Shown here: one piece after another, positions 34,871-46,912 of the stretch
How the letters are laid out: each line of letters begins with the position of its first letter
Numbering within the stretch: the first letter of the stretch is position 1
NCBI GenBank assembly: GCA_033807775.1
Contig: CM066327.1
Coordinates: forward strand, 78,850,795-78,914,794
DNA: 64,000 bases
Source of the DNA: Saussurea involucrata
Taxonomy: Eukaryota > Streptophyta > Magnoliopsida > Asterales > Asteraceae
Direction: 5' to 3'
The notes under the pieces: model-generated
Told to the model about the DNA's origin: nothing
The model's input: only the letters and a program-made list of their open reading frames with translations
Database searches by the model: none
Position numbers and translations under genes: made by a program

Positions 34871-36573
34871 TGTAACGACCCGGTTTTCAAACATGCGTCA
34901 AATAACATATATTGCATAACATCGTTACATAACAAAAGATACATGTACGGTCCCTTAGTCTTTACATTCATAGTAGATACTTCATTACAAACTTTTTGCT
35001 AATTAATTTACATTGTAACTAATAACAAAGTTATTACTTCTAAACACATCATGATCTTCAAAAACATTAGTCTTCCAAAAGCTAGTCATAGATTTCCCCT
35101 TTCACTTGCTCTTACTTGATCCACGACCTGGAATACATATTTTTAAAACAAAATGAGGGTTAGACCTAGTGGTCTAAGTGAGAAAATCCCTGTTAGTTTA
35201 AAATCATTTGCACAAACACCATATACATCATTCAAATATAAATACCAATTATAACTCACGCATCGTGTACTTTCCTGTCTCATTCCCATGGTCATATTAG
35301 ATGGTTGCGAGCCAACTAATAAATTTACTCCGCTGTACTAAAATACAGCCAACACCGTTGTCCCTCCGTACAGCCAACTCCACCGGTCCTGAGCCCGGCC
35401 AACGTGCTCTCGTGTAGTGTGATACTCGTATAAATATAATATACACTTCAATATATCATACTTCAAACTTATGAACATAATTACACAAATTATCACATTC
35501 TCAATCCACATATATGTATTCCAGTTTGAAAACATTTTAAAGTAAAACTCACCTGTTTGCTTATCAACACGCTTCCAAGCCTTCCCAAACAGATTCAGTC
35601 TTTCACCCAGAGTTCACAAAATCTGAAATAATTTAAATACAATTACTTCTTTACCAACCGAACACATATGACTTACTAGTAGGCTAAGAACTCTAGATAA
35701 CTCTATCTAACTCTTATCCTCAAATGTTTCCCCCAAACCCGATCTTAAGTCGAGTCCACAGTATTTCCAGTCCTCATTCATATCCTATCCAAGAGTCGAC
35801 AAAACACAAAGTTACTGGATACTCAAAAAGTATATGGAATCTCAAAAGTGACCAAACAGCTAAAGTTTTCGGATACTACAAAACTATCCGGACAACATGA
35901 CTAATCCGGACAACAAAAATTTCCGGACAACACAAACAATCCGAACAACATAACTTCCCGGACAGCATAAACAATCCGGACACCAAGGTAATACGGATAC
36001 CATCCGGTATCTAATTCCATCCGAAAACCATAGAAAAGAGGAACTTACCGGATAATTGACTCGTCCGGACACCATTAGAACATCTTCCGGACACTATTAA
36101 CCAAAACTACCGGACACTATCATCTCGTCCGGAAACCTCTGACTGTTTACCAACTTTTACCCAGAAATCGACTGGAATTAACCCCAGACATGAAATCGAT
36201 GATTCCACTCTGATAAAAACTATCTACTAGCAATTATAAACATAAAATGTAAAGGAACATACCTCAAAATCACTTTTAAGTACACCAATTGAAGCCTTAA
36301 CCTTGTGACTCTTTCTTCTTCTTCTTTTTGTCTCAAACACACACACACACACACACACTGTCTGGATATTTTCTGTTTTTGTAAAATATCTGAAGTTAAA
36401 AAGGATATTTATATTTTAGACTCAATTTACAATTAAGGCTTAAACTATTCAATAATAACCCAAACACCCCTAAACTTATAAATTCACCTAAACTTACCCT
36501 AAACATTCAATTTTAAAGTTAACTAAAATTAACGGAAAGAGAATTTAACTACCGACTTACCCGGGGTATTACA
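34871..36573 (-). repeat. 3' LTR of G2 (1703 bp)
   Basis: On the minus strand begins TGTAATACCCC and ends GGGTCGTTACA. Compared with its partner it keeps 34 bp (about 36404-36437) that are lost there and has a longer CA run. A CCGGA-rich minisatellite lies at 35870-36130. Confidence 0.95.
35870..36135 (-). repeat. CCGGA-rich minisatellite in the 3' LTR of G2
   Basis: More than ten copies of CCGGACA or CCGGATA at 12-20 base spacing, such as AATCCGGACAACA. The partner LTR has the same block at 42420-42700 with one extra unit. Confidence 0.85.
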
Positions 36574-36588
36574 TCATCTCCCCCTTAA
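36574..36588 (-). promoter_or_regulatory. Polypurine tract of G2
   Basis: On the minus strand AAGGGGGAGATGA directly precedes the 3' LTR start TGTAATACC. Confidence 0.9.
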
Positions 36589-36611
36589 AAGAATTCCGTC
36601 CCGGAATTCGG

Positions 36612-39600
36612 TTAGGCAAAGAGGTACGGGTACTTAGTTCTCATCTCTGATTCTAATTCCCAAGTAGCATCCTGCCCTTTGTGATGTCTCCACTGTACTT
36701 TTACTTGTTTGATCTCCTTACCATTCCGCAGAACTTTGACTTTACTCTCAACAATGGCTTCAGGTTCCTCCACGTAATTCAGCCTTTCATCAACCTGTAT
36801 ATCTGGTAGAGAAACTGCCTGATCTGGCGTAACCAAACACTTTCGAAAATTTGAAACGTGAAAAGCGTTGTGGATTCTGCTTAACTCTGGCGGAAGATCT
36901 AACCTGTAGGCTACTTCACCGATTCTTTCTGTAATTGCAAACGGTCCAATGTACCTTGGGATCAGTTTTCCTTGTTTCCCAAATCGAATGACTCCTTTCC
37001 AAGGTGAGACTTTTAACATCACGAAGTCTCCAACTTGAAACTCTAACGGTTTTCGGCGTCGGTCAGCGTAGCTTTTCTGTCTGTCTTGAGCCACTTTCAA
37101 TCGTTCCCGAATCTGAGTAATCTTATCCGCGGTTAACTGAACTATATCTGGCCCTGCTAATTGTTTCTCTCCCACTTCGTTCCAACACAGAGGAGTTCGA
37201 CATTTTCTACCATACAAAACTTCAAACGGTGCCGCTTGTATACTGGAATGATAACTGTTATTGTAGGCCAATTCAATCAACGGCAAATGCTTATCCCATG
37301 ATCCCCCAAAATCAACCATGCAGGCTCGTAGCATATCTTCTAAAGTCTGAATTGTTCATTCGCTCTGACCATCAGTTTGAGGATGATACGTTATACTTAG
37401 CTTTATTTGCGTTCCCATTTCTTTTTGAAAGCTTCTCCAAAATCTTGAAGTAAAACGACTATCACGATCAGAAATAATCGAGATTGGAACTCCATGTCGA
37501 GTTACTATTTCGTCGATGTACAATTTGGCTAGTCTTTCCAACGAATAGGTTTCTTTTATTGGCAGGAAGTTAGCAGACTTTGTCAATCTGTCAACGATTA
37601 CCCATATGGCATCAAATCCTTTCGGAGTCCTTGGTAACTTCGTGATGAAATCTGTAGTAATCTGCTCCCATTTCCACATAGGTATTTCTAAACGTTGTAA
37701 CTGACCAACAGGCTTTTGATGTTCAATCTTTACTTTCTTACAAGTGGTACAACCTTCCACATACTGAGCAATACTTCTTTTCATTCCCGGCCACCAATAA
37801 AATTGTTGTAGATCGTTATACATCTTATTCGTACCTGGATGAATAGAGAAACGAGATTGATGAGCTTCTTGTAGTACCCGATCACGTAAATTACCCAGAC
37901 GAGGCACCCAAATTATGTTTCTCAGACACAGTAACCTACGATCATCTTTTACGAGTGATGCATCACCCACTAACCGTTCTGGTTTCAAGTGTTCTTCTTG
38001 AAAGGCTTCTACTTGACACTTCTTTAACTCGTCAAAGATGTTAGGTAGGAGTTCGGCTCGTAGTGCAATGGCTTTTATTGTTCCCCTTCTTTCTTGACGA
38101 CTCAGTGCATCAGCTACCACATTTTCTTTTCCCGGATGATAGAGAATTTCACAGTCGTAGTCATTCACCAGTTCTAACCATCTTCTTTACCTCATATTCA
38201 ATTCCCGCTGATCGAAAAGATGTTGGAGACTCTTATGATCGGTAAAAATTTGACATTTAGAACCGTAGAGATAATGTCTCCAAATCTTTAGCGCGAAAAT
38301 AACTGCTGCAAGTTCCATGTCGTGTGTAGGATACTGCCGTTCAGGATCCGTCAGTTGCCGAGAAGCATAAGCAATAACTTTCCCACACTGCATTAATACA
38401 CATCCCAATCCTAGTTTGGAAGCATCACTGTAAACAACAAAATCGTTGGAACCTTCAGGTAGTGACAGTATCGGCGCGCTACAGAGTTTTTCTTTTAATA
38501 TTCGAAATGCTTCATCCTGTTCTGCTTTCCGTTCAAACTTTATATTCTTTCGGGTCAGGTTGGTCAGGGGCGTAGCGATACGAGAGAAATCTTGTATAAA
38601 CTTTCGATAGTAGCCGGCTAAACCCAGAAAACTTCGTACTTCGGTTGGCGTTCTCGGCGGTTCCCACTTTTCAATTGCCTCTACTTTCATCGGATCAACT
38701 TGAATACCTTTCTCGGAAACTACATGCCCAAGAAATTGAACTTCCTGTAGCCAGAATTCACATTTAGAAAATTTAGCATACAATTGTTCCTTTTTCAACA
38801 ATTCCAGAATCAAACAAAGATGTTGTGCGTGCTCTTCTTTGGATCGGGAATAGATAAGGATATCCTCGATAAACACAATAACAAATTTATCGAGATATGG
38901 ATTACATACCCGATTCATTAAATCCATAAAGGCAGCTGGGGCATTCGTCAGACCGAAGGGCATCACTAAGAATTCGTAGTGACCATACCTTGTGCGAAAA
39001 GCAGTTTTCAGAACATCTTCTTCTTTGACCTTCAGTTGGTGATAACCAGATCTTAGATCAATCTTGGAGAAATAGCAAGCTCCAACTAATTGATCGAAGA
39101 GGTCATCAATTCTGGGAAGCGGATACTTGTTCTTGATTGTGCGCTTATTCAGTTCCCGATAATCAATGCACATCCTCATCGAACCATCCTTCTTTTTCAC
39201 AAACAGAACCGGTGCACCCCATGGTGAAGAACTAGGTCTGATGAAGCCCTTATCTGAAAGGTCTTGCAGTTGCGTCATCATTTCTTTCATCTCTGGAGGT
39301 GCCAAACGATACGGTGCACGGGCAACAGGAGCGGCTCCAGGAATCAGATCTATACCAAACTTTACTTGTCTAACGGGTGGAAGACTATTCAAATCTTCTG
39401 GGAAAACTTCCGGAAATTCACAAACAACAGGAATATCTTCCAACTTATTCTTTTCTAGCTTAGTATCTATTACATAAGCTAAGTAACTCGGGCAGCCTTT
39501 ATTAACACATTTACAAGCTTTCATCATAAAGATAAGGCAAGACTGATGATTTCTACGGTCACCATAAATCACTACTGGTCCTTTATCAGGTAAGACAACA

Positions 39601-41159
39601 TTAATCAACTTCTTATCACAAACTATACTAGCCTGATTCTCGGCTAACCAATCCATTCCCACTACCACATCAAACTCGATCAAAGCTATAGGAAACAACT
39701 GGATAGGTACTCCACACCCATCTATATTTATCACATAACTATCAAATACCTCTTTAACTGATACTTGATTATCATTTGCAGTATCTACCATTAAAGCATG
39801 ATTTAACACTTTAGGCTTTAAATGCATATAAGCAGCAAAAGAAGGAGACACAAACGATCGGTTTGCACCGGAGTCAAATAACACTTTAGCACGTGTAGAG
39901 TTTATTAAGAATGTACCTGTAACCACATCAGGAGTTTCCTCCGCTTCTTGTGCTGTCATCTGAAAGGCACGACCCCTAGCTCTTGGTAACTCTGGCCTTG
40001 GTACTACCAGTCTAACACCCGTTGGTCTCACTGATGTACCACTCTGCTGTACTCTCCCCCGTGGACAATCAGACTGAATGTGATCAGGAGAATTGCATGA
40101 GAAACAAAATCGAGTTACCCGACAGTCTTTAGCAATATGACCGGTCTTTCCACACTTGTAACAAACTCGAGGATCAACTTGACAATTTCCTTGATGAATA
40201 CGGTTGCATTTTGGACAAGGTCTTTCGGCTGGTCTGAAAGGTGTACGACTATCAAATCTCTGAAATCTGGACTTCTTTGGATCATACTGTGGTCCTTCCC
40301 ATTTTCTTTTTCCAGTACTCTTATCACCAGCATCTCTTCCTCTATCCCGTTCCATATTTTCCGCGGCATCTACTGCGGCTGAGAAAGTTTCTGGTCCCTT
40401 TGCAATCACTAGACTTCTGATCTCTGACTTTAACCCGAAGATAAACCTTTCCATCTTAAGTGCCTCCGTGGCAACATAGTACTCTGCGAAACGAGACTTC
40501 TCCAGGAAACAAGCAGTATAATCCCTAACCGATAAACTCCCCTGTTGCAGGTTCATGAATTCTTCTTCCAGTTGTCTAACTACTGCTTGCGAACAAAACT
40601 GTCTCTTGAAAGCTGTAGTGAATTTGTCCCAAGAAAAAGTAGAATACACATCAGATCCTCTAGAGGTAATGAGAGCTTCCCACCAATATAACGCATCCGC
40701 CTTCAGCATTGCAGTTCCATATAGCACTCTATCTTCGTCGGCACATTTACTGGTTTTGAAGATAGCTTCTATCTCTTTTAGCCACCTCATAGCCTTCACT
40801 GGATCTCTTTCTCCTGAGTAGGTTGGAGGTTTGCAACTTAAAAACATCTTATAATCACACTTCCTTGGCACCGGTATGACAGTAGGTGTAATGGGCATCT
40901 CGTCTTCCAGACTAGGATCTGGTATTTCAGTTTCAGTATTACGAGTTTGATCGAACATAGCCTATATACTTGCTTGCAGTCTTCCCATTTCAGTCGTCAA
41001 GTCGTTTCTTGTAACAAATTCATTACCTCGCGACTGAACTCTGCCTCCAGTTCTGCCCCTGCCTCGTTCTCCCCCTCTTCCCCTTGTCCCGACTGTTGGA
41101 TTAGTTCTACTAAGGTTTCCTTCTTCCTCCCTATTTGTACGTCGAGTACCACTTGCCAT
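36612..41159 (-). pseudogene. Gypsy gag-pol polyprotein with chromodomain, three stops
   Basis: Start: ATG at 41159 (MASGTRR), in a frame open to a TAG at 40961. Reading goes on without any frameshift through stops at about 38184 (TAA) and 37353 (TGA) to 36612, about 1515 codons. In order: retrotransposon gag (DYKMFLSCKPPTYSG), three zinc knuckles including CYKCGKTGHIAKDC (~40120-40165), protease FDSGANRSFV (~39885), RT (MPFGLTNAPAAF; active box), RNase H (VYSDASKLGLG, MELAAV, FTDHKSL), integrase (HPGTNKMYNDL...CTTCKK; TTDFI, ISDRDSRF, HPQTDGQSE), and a chromodomain (VKVQWRHHKGQDATWE). The RT box reads FIED where the family has FIDD (GAG codon at 38865-38867), so one catalytic Asp is lost. 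Confidence 0.95.
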
Positions 41160-41407
41160 TCTGTAGATTTCAACAAGGTTAATATACACGTAAGCACATA
41201 CCCCATATAATAAGGTTTTCCAGTTCAAACATGTACCTGTAAGTTCATGATTACACTGGACAAATGTAATTTGAAATTACCTTACATGATGTTCCTTCTA
41301 CCTTTTATATTTAGCATCCCAAGGTTCTAACATAATAGGGACATCCTACTTCACATGCAGTTTAAGTCTAGGTATAGATCCGAATACCTAAATCCCTTAA
41401 ACTAGGG

Positions 41408-41420
41408 CTCTGATACCATC
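41408..41420 (-). promoter_or_regulatory. Primer binding site of G2 (initiator tRNA-Met)
   Basis: On the minus strand the LTR end TCGTTACA is followed by GA and TGGTATCAGAGCCC, complementary to initiator tRNA-Met. Confidence 0.93.
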
Positions 41421-43094
41421 TGTAACGACCCGGTTCTCAAACATGCGTCAAATAACATATATTGCATAACATCGTTACATAACAAAAGATACATGTACGG
41501 TCCCTTAGTCTTTACATTCATAGTAGATACTTCATTACAAACTTTTTGCTAATTAATTTACATTGTAACTAATAACAAAGTTATTACTGCTAAACACATC
41601 ATGATCTTCAAAAAAATAAGTCTTCCAAAAGCTAGTCATAGATTTCCCCTTTCACTTGCTCTTACTTGATCCACGACCTGGAATACATATTTTTAAAACA
41701 AAATGAGGGTTAGACCTAGTGGTCTAAGTGAGAAAATCCATGTTAGTTTAAAATCATTTGCACAAACACCATATACATCATTCAAATGTAAATACCAATT
41801 ATAACTCACGCATCGTGTACTTTCCTGTCTCATTTCCATGGCCATATTAGATGGTTGCGAGCCAACTAATAAATTTACTCCGATGTACTAAAATACAGCC
41901 AACACCGTTGTCCCTCCGTACAGCCAACTCCACCGGTCCTGAGCCCGGCCAACGTGCTCTCGTGTAGTGTGATACTCGTATAAATATAATATACACTTCA
42001 ATAAATCATACTTCATACTTATGCACATAATTACACAAATTATCACATTCTCAATCCACATATATGTATTCCAATTTGAAAACATTTTAAAGTAAAACTC
42101 ACCTGTTTGCTTATTAACACGCCTCCAAGCCTTCCCAAACAGATTCAGTCTTTCACCCAGAGTTCACAAAATCTGAAATAATTTAAATACAATTACTTCT
42201 TTACCAACTGAACACATATGACTTACTAGTAGGCTAAGAACTCTAGATAACTCTATCTAACACTTATCCTCAAATGTTTCCCCCAAACCCGATCTTAAGT
42301 CGAGTCCACGGTATTTCCAGTCCTCATTCATATCCTATCCAAGAGTTGACAAAACACAAAGTTACTGGATACTCAAAAAGTATCTGGAATCTCAAAAGTG
42401 ACCAAACAGCTAAAGTTTCCGGATACTACAGAACTATCCGGACAACATGACTAATCCGGACAACACAACTTTCCGGACAACACAAACAATCCGAACAACA
42501 CAACTTCCCGGACAGCATAAACAATCCGAACAACATCCGGACACCAAGGTAATCCGGATACCATCCGATATCTAATTCCATCCAGAAACCATAGAAAAGA
42601 GGAACTTACCGGATAATTGACTCGTCCGGACACCATTAGAACATCTTCCGGACACTATTAACCAAAACTACCGGACACTATCATCTCGTCCGGAAACCTC
42701 TGACTGTTTACCAACTTTTACCCAGAAATCGACTGGAATTAACCCCAGACATGAAATCGATGATTCTACTCCGATAGAAACTATCTACTAGCAATTATAA
42801 ACATAAAATGTAAAGTAACGTACCTCGAAATCACTTTTAAGTACACCAATTGAAGCCTTAACCTTGTGACTCTTTCTTCTTCTTCTTTTTGTCTCAAAAA
42901 CACACACACACACTATCTGGATATTTTCTGTTTTTGTAAAATATCTGAAGTTAAAAAGGCTTAAACTATTCAATAATAACCCAAACACCCCTAAACTTAT
43001 AAATTCACCTAAACTTACCCTAAACATTCAATTTTAAAGTTAACTAAAATTAACGGAAAGAGAATTTAACTACCGACTTACCTGGTGTATTACA
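41421..43094 (-). repeat. 5' LTR of G2 (1674 bp)
   Basis: Near-identical to 34871-36573 apart from scattered substitutions, a 34-bp deletion near 42958 between AAGG repeats, an extra 11-bp CCGGA unit, and a shorter CA run. Confidence 0.95.
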
Positions 43095-43958
43095 AAACGT
43101 TTCAATGGTTTTCGCAACGAAGACCCTCTCAACGTGAAAAAGGGTGAAATAATTTGCAGATCACTAAGTTCAAAATTTTATCGTGCAACATAAACAAGTT
43201 TGTCTTTTTCTTTAAACACGCGTTCGCACACATCGACTTATTTCAAAAATAAAAAATTCATTCTGCACGTATATACTTTCAGCGTGAAAGAACTCATGTA
43301 ACACATTTAATGACATAATGCATGAAACTTAATATGCAATTGAAGGCTACTCACTCTAATAAGGTCAACCGTTGTACTCACAACCACTTATCATTGACAC
43401 TCTACTTTGACCAACAGTCATTTTCTCACCCTTGCAACAACTTGCTATACAAGTGCTTCACAACCCACATGTTCGACCATTCTACATGGTTTCCAATGTG
43501 TTAACAGGATCTTTAAATCTAATAGTAGATAAAATTGACCGAAAGTCTTGTTTTTTACCACTATATATGTATTTGTATTGTTTTATAAAGAGTAAACTAC
43601 CTCTAAAATACTACTAGATAACATACTTCATCTTAAGAAATTACTGATACTGTTACTTATCAATAGATCACAGAGGACACTTCGACAACTAACAAACCTA
43701 AAAAAGAGGTTATTTACCGATGTAGTATGAGCTTTGACAATGAAAAGGTGCGACAAACTACATATTTTTGTTTAATCCTTATTTTGGATTAACATCATAA
43801 CTTAATAAATATCTATTTCAATCACACAATTTTAAAAGAATCAAAAACTTAAATGGTAAAAGGAAAATTTGCAAACAATAAATTATTGATTTGAAATTTT
43901 GTAAACTATAAACCATAAAATATATATCTTAAAATACCAAAGAATATATTTTCTTTTA
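43095..43958 (-). other. Flank of G2, probably the remaining decayed G1 body
   Basis: Opens with AAACG, the right target duplication of G2. The first 500 bases resemble the G1 body in composition, but no motif is readable. It turns AT-rich towards 43800. The last nine bases, TTTCTTTTA, are the left duplication of the next MULE. Confidence 0.45.
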
Positions 43959-44267
43959 GAGTAAATTACATAAATCGTCCCTATGGTATGGTCAGATTTT
44001 GGATATGGTCCCTAAAACGCATTAATTACACTAAGCGTCCCTGTGGTATGCATAAGCGCACGCAGAAGGTCCCTCCCTCTAACAGAATCTGTTAACCCAG
44101 TTAACCCAAGGGGTATTTTTGTCTTTTCACGTTTGTTTTTGTCTTTATCCTAAAAGAAAACTAAAAAACAAACAAATAAATTAAAAAATACCACACCCCC
44201 TAACCCCACTACCCCCCTCCTTCTTCTTCTTCCTCACGACCCCCCCTTCCAACCCTACAACATTCCA

Positions 44268-44269
44268 TT

Positions 44270-44316
<47 letters not shown>
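44268..44316 (+). repeat. (CA)n(TA)n microsatellite
   Basis: First of three compound microsatellites inside the MULE. Confidence 0.95.
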
Positions 44317-44388
44317 GTATATATTAGATAAACTTACCATTTCATGCAGCTCCTCAACATAATATATTATACAATATAAAACCATGTA

Positions 44389-44399
44389 CACACACACGT

Positions 44400-44451
<52 letters not shown>
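44389..44451 (+). repeat. (CA)n(TA)n microsatellite
   Basis: Second compound microsatellite, CA then TA units; the reverse-strand ORF over it is low-complexity. Confidence 0.95.
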
Positions 44452-44456
<5 letters not shown>

Positions 44457-44619
44457 TACCATATATATACACACACATATATATACCCCACCTCTTTAGA
44501 CTTTCTGTTTGTTGCAACAGTGATGGACCGCTAAAGAAGGTGAATGAAGGTGGTGTTGCCTATTGGTAACGGTGAAGCAAGAACGATGGTCCATGTGTTT
44601 TACACTCCCACTACATACA

Positions 44620-44634
44620 TATACACACACACAT

Positions 44635-44674
<40 letters not shown>
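44620..44674 (+). repeat. (CA)n(TA)n microsatellite
   Basis: Third compound microsatellite of the MULE, same order of units. Confidence 0.95.
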
Positions 44675-45149
44675 GGTGTATGGTGGGATGGGTTTCATAG
44701 GGAAGGCCGGAAGGGGAAGGAAAAAGAGAAATTAAAAGAAAAGAGGAGAAGTTGCAGACTTGTAGGTGGGTTTCATGGGGAAGGGGAAGGAGGAGATAGA
44801 AAGAAAGAGAGGGTGGGGTGGGTTGGGTGGGGTTAGGTTAAGTGGCAAAAATAATTGATGAGAGAAAAACAAAAAAGAAAAGAAAATACTAAAAAGACTA
44901 AATTGCCCTCTAACTTAACAGGGTTAACGGAGCCGTTAGAGGGGAGGGACCTTCTACGTTCGCTTATGCATACCACGGGAATGCTCAGTGTAATTAATGC
45001 GTTTTAGGGACCATATCCAAAATCTGACCATACCACAGGGACGATTTATGTAATTTACTCTTTCTTTTAAGTACAGTTATTAAACAGTTCTTTTTCCTCT
45101 TTCATTTTGAATTTGTGGTGGGAGAAAGTGAAGCATCCCTAGTTACTTA

Positions 45150-45844
45150 GGGTGCGTTTGGTTGCAGGACGGGACGGGACAGGACAGGACAGAACAGAAC
45201 AACTGTCCAGCGTTTGGTAGAACATAACTAAACTGGACAGAACAGGACTGACAAAATGACCAATTTACCCCCAGTGAGTTATTTAGTGGTGGCGGTGGCG
45301 GCGGTGGTGGTGGTGGTGGTGGCGGTGGCGGTGGTGGTGGCGATGGCGGTGGTGGCGATGGTGGTGGCGGTGGTGGTGGTGGTGGTGGTGGCGGTGGCGG
45401 CGGTGGTGGTGGTGGTGGTGGCGGTGGCGGTGGTGGTGGCGGTGGCGATGGCGGTGGTGGCGATGGTGGTGGCGGTGGTGGTGGTGGTGGTGGTGGCGGT
45501 GGTGGCGATGGTGGTGGCGGCGGTGGTGGTGGTGGCGGTGGTGGTGGCGGTGGCGATGGCGGTGGTGGCGATGGTGGCGGTGGCGGTGGTGGTGGTGGCG
45601 GTGGTGGCGATGGTGGTGGCGGCGGTGGTGGTGGTGGCGGTGGTGGTGGTGGTGGTGGCGGTGGTGGGGGTATTTTTGTAAAAAAATCCTTGTTCCACTT
45701 AGTTCCATGGTTTTTGGTGGAACACATGTGTTTCATGTTTGTGGAACAAGGACTCTGTTCTGTTCCATCTTAAGGCATGCCAAACATGGGACAAGAACCC
45801 TTGTTCCTGTTTGTTCTGTCCTGTTCCGCATACCAAACGTACCC
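45150..45844. mobile_element. PIF/Harbinger-type MITE with internal trinucleotide expansion
   Basis: 695 bp, ends GGGTGCGTTTGGT and inverse ACCAAACGTACCC, with TTA on both sides (45147-45149 and 45845-45847). Subterminal parts have GGACGGGAC/GGACAGGAC repeats and their inverse (TCCTGTTC, GTTCTGTCC). More than half of the element is a GGT/GGC array. A related end fragment lies in both arms of the foldback (50040-50110 and 50760-50850). Confidence 0.88.
45284..45671 (+). repeat. (GGT/GGC/GAT) trinucleotide array, about 390 bp
   Basis: Almost pure GGN triplets, with higher-order copies of a GGCGATGGCGGTGGTGGCGA-like module. All three minus-strand frames stay open as low-complexity runs (Pro-rich, Thr/Ala-rich, His/Arg-rich), a by-product of the repeat and not evidence for a gene. 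Confidence 0.95.
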
Positions 45845-45847
45845 TTA

Positions 45848-46630
45848 ATGGACCCAAAATATTATTATTCTTAGTTAGATTTTTATTAAATTTTCTTTTT
45901 CCATTTAAAAAATTATTTCTCATAAATTTTACAAAATAAATAAAATGAAAATTCTACTTCAACAGAGTCTACATAACTTTCTTTTAAAACATAAAAATTA
46001 TATTTTTTTAAAACATGAAAGATTATTAAATCTTCAACTTTGAACAAATTTCTGAAAATGACTACCTAAAAAAGATAAATAATTTTTATTATTCTTATCA
46101 TAAATTTAGATTAAGAAATTAAATATTTAGGAAACATAATAATTGTTGTAAGCTTTAAATAAAAATTTTTTGGTATTAATATAATTTTGTGATTCTTTAT
46201 TTCAAAGTAATTTACAAGAATTTATTAAAAAATTTATGATAAATCAAATAACGAATACTATGTTAAAAAATACAAAAAGGTTTTAAAATATTTGGAAACA
46301 AAACTAGCGACTGGGCCACCTCTATTTGTTTTGTTAGAGCAGGAAAAGAGAATTCTTCCGTTCATACAAAGGAATTCGTTTTACACGAAATGTATGATTT
46401 AAGGAATCTATTGCGTGAACATTATAGTATATGATTTTAATAAGGCTCAACATGTACACTTACTTATTCACATGATAAAATAGACAAGTATTATCAAGTC
46501 AAGTTAAATTATTTGTTTGAATTTTAAACCCAATTTGGTTCGATTGCTATTGTATTGTATTATTCATAATGAATATGCATGCCTTTATTTTTATATCCAC
46601 ATTTGTATTGTTAAATTATTTAAGGCAAGG
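45848..46630 (+). other. AT-rich sequence, no gene seen
   Basis: Very AT-rich (long A and T runs). No frame, repeat or terminal motif recognised. Confidence 0.65.
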
Positions 46631-46912
46631 CAAAATGCGTGAAATACCAACATACTTTCATAAATTTCTTTATTATAGTATTGTACTTTCAATTTTGTTT
46701 ATTACAGCAACTTATTTTTATAATTTTTTTTATTATGACATTGTACTTTGAAAATTGTACCCATTATAGCAATTGGTAACCTTTTGACCTAAATTTACCT
46801 ATTATACCAAGTTTCCATGTCATCTCATTATCCACATAGGCTGTCTGCATGTACCATATTTGCTGACATGACATTTATTATTACAACAATGTACTTTTAA
46901 AATTATTTTATT
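46631..46912 (+). repeat. Left member of a distant inverted-repeat pair
   Basis: About 165 bp (46631-46797) is the inverse of 62050-62216 at roughly 80% by eye, with shared blocks ACTTTCATAAATTTCTTTAT and CCCATTATAGCAAT. The sequence is itself built of ~36-bp drifting units around ATTATAGCATTGTACTTT. Similar units resume after 48518, so the MULE at 46913 interrupted this block. Confidence 0.7.

Larger units (their letters stand above)
34871..43094 (-). mobile_element. Full-length Ty3/gypsy chromovirus (Tekay/Del-like), G2
   Basis: 8224 bp with two LTRs and an exact 5-bp duplication AAACG (34866-34870 and 43095-43099). It reads on the minus strand: 5' LTR at 41421-43094, primer site, gag, protease, RT, RNase H, integrase, chromodomain, polypurine tract, 3' LTR at 34871-36573. 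The C-terminal chromodomain and overall plan fit the Tekay clade of chromoviruses. The single polyprotein is broken by three stops, each explained by a C-to-T change on the coding strand, and the RT catalytic box is altered. It was inserted in G1. Confidence 0.95.
43959..45060. mobile_element. Non-autonomous MULE with 9-bp target duplication
   Basis: 1102 bp, with ends GAGTAAATTACATAAATCGT and the inverse, and long terminal inverted repeats (~140 bp) with blocks such as CCCTATGGTATGGTCAGA and GCATAAGCG. The flanks TTTCTTTTA (43950-43958 and 45061-45069) match exactly, a typical MULE duplication. The centre holds three CA/TA compound microsatellites. No coding capacity. Confidence 0.92.

Noticed and set aside
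43100..43958. Search for the missing 5' LTR of G1
   Set aside because: No TGTAAC...GTTACA pair or primer site was found in this stretch; the G1 element appears truncated before it.
45143..45736. 197-residue proline-rich ORF (minus) and 141-residue valine/alanine-rich ORF (plus)
   Set aside because: Both are read-outs of the GGT/GGC array of a MITE. All three minus-strand frames are open over it, so openness has no meaning here.
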